Shown here: positions 35,929 to 46,606 of the stretch, piece after piece
How positions within the stretch are numbered: the first letter of the stretch is position 1
How the letters are laid out: each line of letters opens with the position of its first letter
NCBI GenBank assembly: GCA_964036295.1
Contig: OZ038464.1
Location: forward strand, 4,281,501 to 4,345,500
Direction of reading: 5' to 3'
Source of the DNA: Plumapathes pennacea
Taxonomy: Eukaryota > Cnidaria > Anthozoa > Antipatharia > Myriopathidae
DNA: 64,000 nt
Notes under the pieces: generated by a model
Database searches by the model: none
Told to the model about the DNA's origin: nothing
Seen by the model: the letters and a program-made list of their open reading frames with translations, nothing else
Program-made: the position numbers and the translations under genes

Positions 35929-36215
35929 TCTGGGTGAAGACAGAGATGCGGAATTTCAAAAATTGTATTAATGATTTTTATTAATAATGTCATTAATAAT
36001 TAATAATTTTATTTATTAATAAAATATTGCCGATTGGGCCGTTTTTCGCGGGATGACTGTCCCAAGCCAAAACCAAAGAACGTACACCTCCGCCAATCAC
36101 AGAGGCTGTACAGAAACACTTTCCACCAATCAGAAGTTAAAGTATTCGCTTGGTTTTACTTTGCAAGAAGACACGCCAGAACACGCTATCATACCACACC
36201 AAAAGTTTCGACCGA

Positions 36216-36300
36216 AAAAAAAAAAAAAACAAAAAAACAAACAAAACAAAAACAAAAAACAAAAAACAAAAAAACAAAAATACCAGCAAAAACAAAACCC
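36216..36300. repeat. A-rich (AAAAAC)-type low-complexity tract
   Basis: About 85 bases of A runs punctuated by single C residues. The open frames crossing it on both strands are low-complexity artefacts. Confidence 0.85.
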
Positions 36301-36670
36301 AAAACCCACTGTCTAAATATTCAATCCATGAAAGCATCCGGCAGTTTTCTAAAAAGAGACCGGAAGAAATTGCATAAACAATTATCCCCGAGCGAAGCGA
36401 AGCGAAGTGAGGGTAATAATCACGGCGCTAATGCATTAATATCTCCTAACTTGGGGACTCCAAGCCTGTCGCCATCTCAAAATTTAACGTTCGTCTGTCA
36501 GTCAGTCTGTCTGTCTGGCGTACGACTTTAGGCGCGGTTACCCTGCATAACCAATAACAAAGGCCGGATCGATCACGTGATCACGTTTACTCGGAATGAG
36601 AGAAATTAGATTTGAGCGAAGCAATTAGATTTGAACGAAGCAACAATATATCGTAGCTGCGTTCACGAAA

Positions 36671-37012
36671 ATGGAAAACTTAAAAACTGGAAAACTTGAA
36701 ACACAACAGTCTTGCGAAGCTCGTCTTCAAATAAGAAGGGAACAGGCACGAGCAAGGCGAAATCGTGAAACGAGCGAACAGCGCCTAATTCGTCTCGAGA
36801 AAAGGCGACAATCCTGTTATGATCGACAGCATCATAAACAGAAGCGTGCCGAAGAAACGGCTCCGCAAAGGGAACAGCGCTTGCAAGCAAAACGGGAGCT
36901 TCAGACGCCGTTTTGTGTTAAACTCAGATACTTATTTAGAAAGGACAAGCAACAAAGGTTAGTCAGTGGAAATCGAACAATCACCGTGACAAATATATTC
37001 TATCCCGTATAG
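36671..37012 (+). CDS. Basic, repeat-like ORF of element X (113 aa)
   Basis: Starts MENLKTGKLETQQ and is extremely rich in R, K, E and Q, with ETSEQRLIRLEKRR and APQREQRLQAKREL units. Such REQRLxxxRE repeats are common at the N-terminus of large Helitron-type and other transposon ORFs in invertebrates, so this is probably the start of a truncated transposon protein. No catalytic domain follows. Copy 1 of the element has the same frame broken by frameshift. Confidence 0.45.
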   Translation: MENLKTGKLETQQSCEARLQIRREQARARRNRETSEQRLIRLEKRRQSCYDRQHHKQKRAEETAPQREQRLQAKRELQTPFCVKLRYLFRKDKQQRLVSGNRTITVTNIFYPV

Positions 37013-37515
37013 ACTGTAACTCGATCACTTCAGGAATGTATTAAAATCTGTATGCTGATCATTTTCCCTCGAAGTATTGTTTTAATACGCTTCTGTCGCC
37101 AGTTTCGGCTACCGTATTCGCTCAGAGCAATCGGAACTTGGTGAATGATTTAGTCAGATGTCTTCTGTAATCTGACACGCGGTGATTGCAGCGAGAATCG
37201 TTCACAAGCCATTAGAAGTATGACTAGGTCTGAAGCCCGTGTATAATTTGAAGTAAACCATTCAAGTTTTGCTTTGATTCTGGGAGAAATCATGCTGTTT
37301 TGAGCGGGTTTACATACAAAACAATTCGAGCCTATTAAATATGCATTCCCGGGGTCTGGTGCATGCAATCCAGAGTAAAAACAAATTGCACAGGAAGCCT
37401 ATTTAATTGTACTGCCTATGAATTCAAAATTGGAAAATCAGTATTCCTTTTTTCCGTACTACGACGGCCGACCAACTTCAAAATTTAAGTATTAAATTTT
37501 GAGAACGTGCTTGGC

Positions 37516-38491
37516 CAGTGGCAATTTCCGGCAATTCTACTTTTTTGTTGAAACTCGAATTTGGAATCACGAAAATAAAGGAAAAACCAATTCTTAGCGC
37601 TCTTCTTTTTTGTGAAAGTTAAAATACCCCAATTATTTTCTACTTCGTTGTATACGGTCTGCAACGTAAATATTCTCGACCTTTTCTGAATAAAAATCTC
37701 GATCTTTTCTGAGATTTGTTCCGGCCAGTAGTTTGGGGAAATGTCAGACATTTTCTCACGTTTGTCTGTCGGTTCGTGTCTCGGAACAAGCCTTTCTCAT
37801 GCTGTTCCCACGTGACTTTACAAAAAAACAACTTCGCGCCACTTGCTCGCCGGGTTTTGGCGCGACGACACGTGCACGGCAAGATGTCTTTTGTAAATGT
37901 TAAACGAAAGGGCAAACTGGTGAAGGTAAAAATATCAGACTTAACAGTTAAAAGCATTTCAATGATCTTTAAGTATCACCGCTCCTTCGATTTCATCTTC
38001 CAGGTAAACTCCTTTCATCGCATTCAACTTAAAGATCATTGAAATGCTTTTAACTCAGTGTTAAGTCTGATATTTTTACCTTAACCAGTTTGCCCTTTCG
38101 TTTAACTTTTACAAAAGACATCTCGCCGTGCACGTGTCGTCGCGCCAAAACCGGGCGAGCAAGTGGCGCGAAGTTGTTTTATACGAAAAGTCACGTGGGA
38201 ACCGCATGAGAAAGGCTCGTTCCGATACACGAACCGACAGACAAACGTGAGAAAATGTCTGACATTTCCCCAAACCTGCTGGCCGGAACAAATCTCAGAA
38301 AAGATCGAGATTTTTATTCAGAAAAGGTCGAGAATATTTATGTTGCAGACCGTATACAACGAAGTAGAAAATAATTGGGGTATTTTAACTTTCCCAAGAA
38401 AGAAGAGCGCTAAGAATTGGTTTTTCCTTTATTTTTGTGATTCCAAATTCAAGTTTCAACAAAAAAGTAGAATTGCCGGAAATTGCCACTG
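37516..38491. mobile_element. 976 bp near-palindromic foldback element
   Basis: Starts CAGTGGCAATTTCCGGCAAT and ends with the reverse complement ATTGCCGGAAATTGCCACTG. The two arms (about 475 bp each, turning near 38000) match almost base for base. It interrupts element X between CTTGGC and AGACTG-like flanks; copy 1 shows the uninterrupted GCTTGGCAGACT in inverse orientation at about 5887-5898. Open frames inside occur symmetrically on both strands and are not convincing genes. Confidence 0.8.
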
Positions 38492-38745
38492 CGCAGACTG
38501 TATGAATTAATTTGACGTGCCGACCGTGGGAAATACGTACTTCGTCACGCAATCGACTCTTTTTTCAACGCAAAAGTATAACACACACATTCTTTTTCTC
38601 CGTCCTTTGCGTGCAGCACTTGACTTCGAAGAAAAGATTGAGTCAACATTTCGGCAAAACAAAGGCTACTCTTGTTGGGATTACCAAAGTAAAAGTCCCA
38701 TCAATGGCAGAGCGAGGGGGTATCTGCGATTATCGTATTTCTAGT

Positions 38746-41016
38746 ACCTTCGTAAATTTAGCTACTTCCGGTTTCGTGATGCTGGCGGTTTCGTCTGGCA
38801 AAAATATTGATGAATAACATAACGTATGCGATTATAGTTGGGAAGAAAATATTCGGAACCATGCATGGTTTTCATACAACACTGTTAAAGTGTTTTACAA
38901 TAACTGGAATTGTTTCGAACTTCCCTTTGACACAAGCTTAACTATAATTTTGAGGTTTTGAACTGATTGAGGCTTCGAATTGTCAAAGACTGGTATTTTG
39001 ATTGATGCAATACTGTTCGGCTTTCTGCCGAACTGTCGCAGTTTTGGGAACTCGTTTAGATCAATAACGTTGTTGAACACGAGATATATATCCGCCACAG
39101 CAAGTTACCGTTTCAAATTGTGAATTTGCTTGAGCTGACATTTCCAATATTAAATTAAACACGAACGTGCCGCTACAGTATGTGGACTGAAACTCCGACG
39201 CAGCCTACCTTAACGGGTGGAGCCTAGTTTGATCATTAGCTACAATGTCTCCTCCTCGTCTCCTCTTGAAAACCACTGTAAAACTGTTAAGTCATCAAGC
39301 AACCCTTGAAAACGAAAGTTTCGACGTGACATCATTTTGGGGGATTCCCCGATTACCAAGAAATCTTCGCACTTCACAGCATTATAATAACAACGATAAA
39401 CGACACTTTCAGTGTTATTTATGGACATTGCGAGAGTTTCAACGGACAATGGCCGATGTTGTGGGGAGATGATAGAGAGGAGGACGCGTTTTAACATGGC
39501 CGTGTCGTAATTAAATGTGCATTGAAAGGCAAGGGAAGGGAGAGGGGGGGGGGGGGGGGGGGTGGGGGGGGAGGGTGAGGTTGCCTAAACTTTGGTAGAC
39601 GGTTTTTCGGTTTTAAACACGCCATTATCCATATGGTGAATACCAAGAAAGTAAACACTGCTCATTCCATCGAAATCTATGCTTGGGCAATCCTTGTTCA
39701 CTGTTTATTTGCTGTTTACTTTCAGTGTCTGCGCGCGCAGAGTATCCTGGGAGCCGCAGTCGAGGGTCAGCGGTTTATGTATTAAAGTGTCCATTTTGTT
39801 TGTGGCGTAAACAGATAAAGTTTGAACTATCAGAAGTTGCAATAGCGTCGTCAAATAGGGCTACTGTCGCGCATAAAGAGAAATGGATGAGAAAGGCTTG
39901 AAAGTCACTCCGCAACATAGCTGGGACTTTTCGAAGTTGAGGAAACGGGCTTACTGCCAGAACATGTGGAAGCGGGTAAGAACTAGAGAACAGTTGTTGC
40001 GACCGTGACGTCCTGTTGGACCTATTAGTTAATGTCTATTACATTGGCTGTCAAAGAAAACAGATGTATTTTATTTTATTTTATTTTTTGTTTGTTAACG
40101 GTAAGTTGTAATAACAAAAGAAATTTTTGTAAACAGTGCACACAATTCTGTTTAAAATGAAGTACTAAGTGGTTGTTGTTCTTGGAGTGACATATGGGAG
40201 TGAGATTCACACAGCTTCAATTTTAAATTTGCACACTGCAGTACATTTTATGTACATCACAGTAAGCTCAAGTAACTGGGTCCGGACCTTGCTCAGACAA
40301 AACTGATTAAACTTTTAGTTCTCACTACAGTTGTTCCAGTATAGTTTCCTCCAATTACATCACAGACTGCCCAAGTGTTTTGGTGATGCCACTGATAGTT
40401 CGTGGGCACAACTTAATGGCCAAGAGAATGTATGGGGATTTCACTCTGAACTGAACTTTTATTCAGAAAATATAATTTATACAAATTCATTTACCCACAG
40501 GTAGCAAAAGCTAATTGAGGCGGGTTAAACTTGGTTAATCTATATGTTGTTAATCACACAAAAGTAATTAATATGAGAGCGAAGAAAGGTCGATCGGGCA
40601 ACAATATAGCATTTACGAAAAAAATTGAAACTTGCACACTAGCTGCAGGCTTATAGTTTATCTGTGTCTCTTTTGTAACTGGGCAGGTTCTGGGCAGGCA
40701 AATCTGGCTCAAATGGCCCTAGAGCCTGTTCAATTAAGAAGGAGATTTAAGTTGCCATTAAGTTACGCCTGTGAACTATCAGCGGAATCACCCCCAACGC
40801 TTAATTGGGCCACCACCGTGCTTACATGTGTATACTGTAAAAACTGGTGCCATTTCTGGGTGCACTTTGAAGCAACTGTATATATACTGTACAAGGCAAA
40901 AAACAATATTTAAAGTAGTGATTGTTAAATCTTTAATCTGAACAAGGAAGTGTTTTATGTCATTTTTTAATTAATTACCACACACCTTATATTCCTGGTA
41001 TTCCTGATTAGCAGTG
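38746..41016. other. Intergenic stretch between GBP genes A and B
   Basis: Contains a poly-G-rich tract (39541-39574) and a small (ATTTT)n run near 40070. Open frames at 38895-39098, 39240-39497 and 40632-40913 have no recognisable domain or convincing splice sites. The promoter or 5' exon of gene A may lie here but I cannot locate it. Confidence 0.45.
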
Positions 41017-41240
41017 ACAAATCAGTGACAAAAGTTCTTGGGACACTGACTAAGCATACTAAAAGGTGCAAAACCATTTTTCTCCCCCCTCCCCTCTGCA
41101 CAGTGTTGCGTGTGTTTGGAAAAACAAGTTCGGGCCACTTCAACATTGGACGAGGGGAAGGGGGTTGTCTTTCAACTGAAGCAGTAAAGAAATTACTGAA
41201 ACTGTGCGAGTGTCCCAAGACTTTTGCCACTGATTGTAGC
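41017..41240. mobile_element. CTACAATCAGTG-family TIR element, second copy
   Basis: Carries CAGTGACAAAAGTTCTTGGG at the left and CCCAAGACTTTTGCCACTGA then TTGTAG at the right. It lies about 95 bp past the stop of GBP gene B, near an ATTAAA that could serve as its polyadenylation signal (41243-41248, minus strand). Confidence 0.6.
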
Positions 41241-41334
41241 TACTTTAATGTATTCTTATACAATCTCAGAAATGTTCCCTAGAATGACTGTACAGAACAG
41301 GTGTCAACTCCTCAAGTTTTAAGCTGTACTTGTA

Positions 41335-44300
41335 TTACATGATACTGCATTTCTTCTTCTTCTTTGGGCGTGGGGTAGGTCTTTGGTTCAGCTGGTTGAT
41401 TTCATTCTGCAGTTTCTGGATTTCAGTATTCCTGTTTTCCAAACTTTGCTTCATGCCCTCCACTGCCACCTATACTCATAAACAAGTAAAATATACCAGA
41501 AAACAATGACTATTATCCAGCCATATTAAAATAGAAAATGAAGCACTTTTTATGATGGATTAGACTTGATATCCCTTTACTTTAGGCTACAGGTACTCCA
41601 TTCTAACCTCAGTTCCCCATCTTTTCTCTCCAAAGGGCTCCCATGTCTATATTTCACTGTTAGTAGACTTTATAGAATGTGTTCTTTTACACTTTCCAGC
41701 TTTTGGAATGCTCCACCTTTTCATATTATTCACCCCAGTACAGGGCCATGTTTTGCTCTTTGCTTTATGACCTGATCTATACACATACATGTATTCACTT
41801 GCGAGAACTTTAATTTATATCTTTAATGCATTTTTTTCAGGGGAGGTGGGGGGGTGGGGGGGGGGGGGGGGGAAGGCCTTGACCTAGATTATTGTTTTTT
41901 ATTGTTCAGGTATTTGCTAATTTGAAAGGACTATCCTGTAGTCAAAGACACCAATTATGTTCATTGTAAAATTCTGTAAATATTAGTGCCTGGTTTTTAT
42001 ATGTATATTTTTAGTTTTTTTTTTTTAGTTTTGTTAAAAATAGAAACTTTTTAGTCCAAGATCTATTTCCCGTCAGGCTTATTATTGAAGGTTGTTTTGT
42101 GTTTCAAAGAGGGTTGGTTAGTCAGTTTGCTAACAGTATGTACAAGTCCATTTGGGCCATTAGTATTTTGATAGTGCAGTAACATGTGGGCCTTTATTTT
42201 GTGTGGGGGGGGGGGGGGGTGGATTTTGGGATCTATGATCTGTGTCTTTATAGTATAATTATAATTATCTAATACATTTATTTATTTATTTATTTATGGA
42301 GAAGGGATTTATTTTTGGAAGGTACTTTCTTAAGGTATACCCATTTACAATCTTACCTGAAGTGTCCTGTTTTGGTCCTGCATGCTCTCCCTCTCTTGCC
42401 TTATCTCATCCATGTTTGCCGTCATTAAGTTTCTCATTTGCTCTCGCTCAATGGCCAAATTGTTTTCAAGTTGTTCTTCAAGTCTTCGGCGATCTTCTTC
42501 TTGTCTCAATTTCAAACGTTCCATCTACAAGAAATGGTCGTTCTCGTATCAGGAACTTAATTCAAACTTTCCTCTCCCACCCTATTAAAATTCTATCATT
42601 TTCCGACCGTGAACATGTTTCCTCTGAGGCCATTGTGTGTCCACGCTAAACAAAACTATTTAAAATCCCCAACTTGCTCTGACGAAGGGCTAAAAGTGAT
42701 CAACTTCAATTTTCTCCTTCAGATTGGGCAGCACAAATATATCATATAGTAAGAAGAACTTGGTTTTTGATACCTTGCACAGATCCTATCAATTTTCCCT
42801 ACATCATGTTCTTCTTACAAAGCTGGGAGAATTTGTATTTTGAACTTGGGTAAAAGGGTTAATCTACATATACTACAAAAACCTTTGATTGACACATTAC
42901 GATTTTGCCGTTTCGCTTGAAATGCTTTTAAAAGTTCTGTCAGTTTTTGTACTTTCATCAAAATGTTTGTCTGTGACATGAGATTGCTCGTGTAAGTTTT
43001 TGAGGTCCTGTACACGTCAGTTCACAAATTCTCCATTCGTTGTATTGCTAAGAATAACCAATTTCAACTCTGTTTCTGTTGGTGAGAACCAGAAATATAT
43101 TAAACATGAAGAAGAAAGACGTGCTCAGGTGAAAACTGAATAACCTGTGCAATTCACACTTTGTCGCTCAAACAGATTTTTATTCGGATGCTGGGATAAT
43201 CTTTAATTATCTTCAATTTCGTCCGAATTTTGTTTCTTGTGAATTTCGCATGTAAGTACAATCCATACCTCGTTTTCCTTCCTATTGCGTTCCTCCTCAA
43301 GACGCTTGTATTCCTCCTAAAATATATAAGTGTTCACAGGATTTTAGCTCATGAAGATGTTCACTGATATTACACGTTTATGGAACACTTGTTTGTAGTT
43401 AAACTTCGCTTTTCTCCCATTCGTTTTCATCCTCTTCCCGGTTCCTGCTTTTATTACGATTATTACGATTATCATTTTGTTTATTTATCTTTCTAGTATT
43501 AGGTTATCGTATACAATGAAACCTGTATTATATGGATCCCTTATTAAAAGGTCACCCTCTGTTAAGCGGACACCAGCTTTGGTCCTGAAATTTTCTTCAC
43601 ATTTTTGAGGTAAAACGAACCTGTATTTCAACGGACACCCCTGTTAAGCGGACACCAAAATTAAGCAAGTGTGTACGTGTCTTACTTTACCACCCGAATC
43701 ATATCTTTTGTTAACAACGCGGCCCTTACCTCCATCTTTTGTCTCTCGTTTTCTTCATGAGCTCTCGCAGCTCTCTCTTGAGCCAAATTTTCGTCATAGT
43801 CTTTAAGCTGTTCCAGATGTTTCACGTGCTTTTCCATTTCAGTTTGCAGTTCCTGAACATAAACCGCATCGCACAATGAACAGTGTGAATTATGTAAAGC
43901 AAGAGATGGTGATGGAAAAAAGGTGGCTCCAGTGATCAACAGGAATCTGTCAAATTGGCTAAGGTTCAATACATCACTGTGGAGGATAGGTAATAAGTAT
44001 CTATGCTTCTTCCAATTGATTATGACTACTATGATAGTACTTTATTTAAACTTGTGACGTACGTAATACATCTTTGTCGCCCTGGCTAGACTTTTAAAAC
44101 TCTCCTGGCAAGGGAATATGCTCCAAAGATCTAAATCCAGCATTAACAAGTTGTATAGGCTCTATCACTTACGGGATGGAAGCTATTAAAAACTCTGGCA
44201 CACACGTCTTTGGCGCCCTTGGCCTGATCCTGAAAACTCTCCTGAATAAGAGAATATGCACCAATGATCTCAGCAAATGTCAAATCAGACCAATTGTCCC

Positions 44301-46574
44301 CATTAAGGATGGAAAGGACTGGCTCCAAGTGTTGGCGTTTCAGATTTTGCAACAAATCTGCGCAGAAGTTCTCAGTCTCTCGATCGTTGTCTTCCTGCAG
44401 TGTTCCAAGTCGTTTCTCCGCCTCCGCCTAAAAATAAAGCAATACGTACAATAACGTACACATTAACACAGCCGCGTTTATTCTTGCCTCGAGAAACAAA
44501 ACTTTCATTTTTGTCTTTTTTTTTTACTTAAACAATAATTATTCTTAACATTTGTATTCAAAGCACGGGGCTTATATCTAGGTAACTTAATATGTAATAT
44601 AGAATGAACTTATGCTTTTTATCGGACAGATGTACGGCACTATCACACATTAAGTTGAAGGAAAACAATGAAAAAAACGACTATTTTACGTCCGAATATG
44701 CAGACATGAAGCAAAACGGTTGGATTACATACAAAGCCTGATAACGTTGAATTAAGTTGAAAATTAGCGTATGTTATGCCTTTCAAAAATCATGTAAGCC
44801 TAATTAAAATGGAGGCTTTCAATCATTTAAAAGTAAGTAATTATTGTCTGTAGAACGTAAACTTGCGAATGGAAATCGTCTCTCGATGCATGCTAGGGCT
44901 TGTTTGTCATACAATTTATCATTTTATCATACGTGTATATACGAAAAATATGTTACTTTATATTTTTAGAGCATTTATTTGTTTAGTACATCTTGAAATG
45001 TCCGTCACTTGTTTATCAAACGTCATAAACTTGATCTATTTTATCTAAGTTAAGCAAGCATTTTTTTGGGAGGTGCATGTTCGTGTGGTATAATGGGCGC
45101 TTGTGTGGAATATTGGGAACACTTTCAGGGTGCATTGGGCATGGAGTCTTCTCCAATTCAAATTGTAACAGTCTATTTGAGAAGATGGATGAGGATAGGA
45201 AGATAGGAGTTATGCAGTGAGAATTGATATTTTAATCAGCTTTTATATCCGCAAGTCATGAAAGTCATCAAAAGCCAAGTTCTCCAATCTGTATGATACT
45301 GTATATCTCTGGTGAGAAATCGATCTAATAAGAAGTTCAGAAGTTGATTATCTTTGGCTGACAGGGTTAATAACAGTGTTGTTTAGAACTTTTTGGTATT
45401 ACTGCATGTTCAGCACAAAGATAAATGCAAAGATAGTAAGGTTAGTGTATTAACTAAAAATATGGCAAACAAACAAGAACGAAACAAAACAGTAGCATCT
45501 GTCCATGTCAATCAAGTCGAATAATATGATACCTCAATTGGCTCTTACCAGCCATTCTGTTGAGTACTTTTCAACACTAGCAGCAGAAATCCCGCGCGTT
45601 TCACCTTCAAATAGTGCCAGACCCCTTTCGAGCGCGGCCTGATGACTTCGGCGAAGTTCATCCGTGTCGCACGGCAGCATGTCCTTCAACATTGAGGTCA
45701 AGACGTCGTTGTAGAGATCAAGCGCTGCAGTTTTAGCCTTAGTGCACTGACTATGAAGAAACGTTTCCCAAGTGCTCTTGATGTTAGGAACTGTCCCGGG
45801 CGTATTCAGGGCTTTCACATAAATCTCTGTCATGGCTGCCAAAGCTTGCAAAAGAAGGAGCACAATTTCATGCCGATTAGCAGTGAAAAGTCATTTACTG
45901 TAAGAACTGTCCTTTGGTGTATTCAGAGCTTTTAAATAATTTTTTTGTTGTGGTGACTAAAGCTTGCAAAATAAGAAACACCATTTTATGGCAAATAGCA
46001 GTTAGATATTGTATTTTTGATGTAAAACACGTAATTAAGCTAAATAGCTGGCGGTAACTACTAACGTTTCGTGCTGTGTATACTCCAAGTGCTCTTAATT
46101 TTAACAAGTGACAGGTAACCGTCAGATTATATAGGCATCCTGATGTAATGTATTTCTTTATAGTTATAGATGTTTATCAGTTGGTCAAGTGGTATATATA
46201 ATTGCCTAAATATATATTTCGATAGGACAACCTTTTTGGGATTGACTGTGTAAATATATATGTTTGATTTTGTCTTACCTTCTCCCGTCACGAACTCTCC
46301 ATCGTTGAAGCTGCATTTTGGTGCCAGCTTTGGTTTAATGAAATCCTTGAACTCCTCCACTCCATTTAAGAACGATTTACTGATCCCTTCCTGCGCGCTG
46401 TTTAGCTGTTGCGTGACTTCTGGACTGCTCGATGGAGGTGGTAGTTTGAACGCATCGAAGCCTGGAAAGTAGCTTAAAATGCTCTCTGCCACTTCCTTTG
46501 CTCCGCTGGATTTGCTGGCGCCACCAGACTGAGATTTTGGCGCCTTAAATACCTAGAAATAATAGCATAAATTT

Positions 46575-46606
<32 letters not shown>

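Larger units (their letters stand above)
36370..38745 (+). mobile_element. Element X copy 2 (~1.39 kb), split by a 976 bp palindrome
   Basis: Inverted relative of 5640-8165. Outer parts are 36370-37515 and 38492-38745. It contains the 113-codon ORF at 36671-37012. It lacks the 6395-7525 insertion of copy 1 but has its own insertion at 37516-38491. It probably lies in the 5' intron of GBP gene A. Confidence 0.65.

Noticed and set aside
37485-38510. Several 80-115 codon open frames on both strands
   Set aside because: They mirror each other across the 976 bp palindrome, so their openness is counted twice. No domain is present.
42296-42649. 117-codon plus-strand open frame
   Set aside because: Shadow of GBP-B exon 9 on the opposite strand.
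43560-43660. Candidate complete copy of the GTTAAGCGGACACC repeat
   Set aside because: The motif recurs twice, but terminal inverted repeats are not visible, so borders cannot be set.
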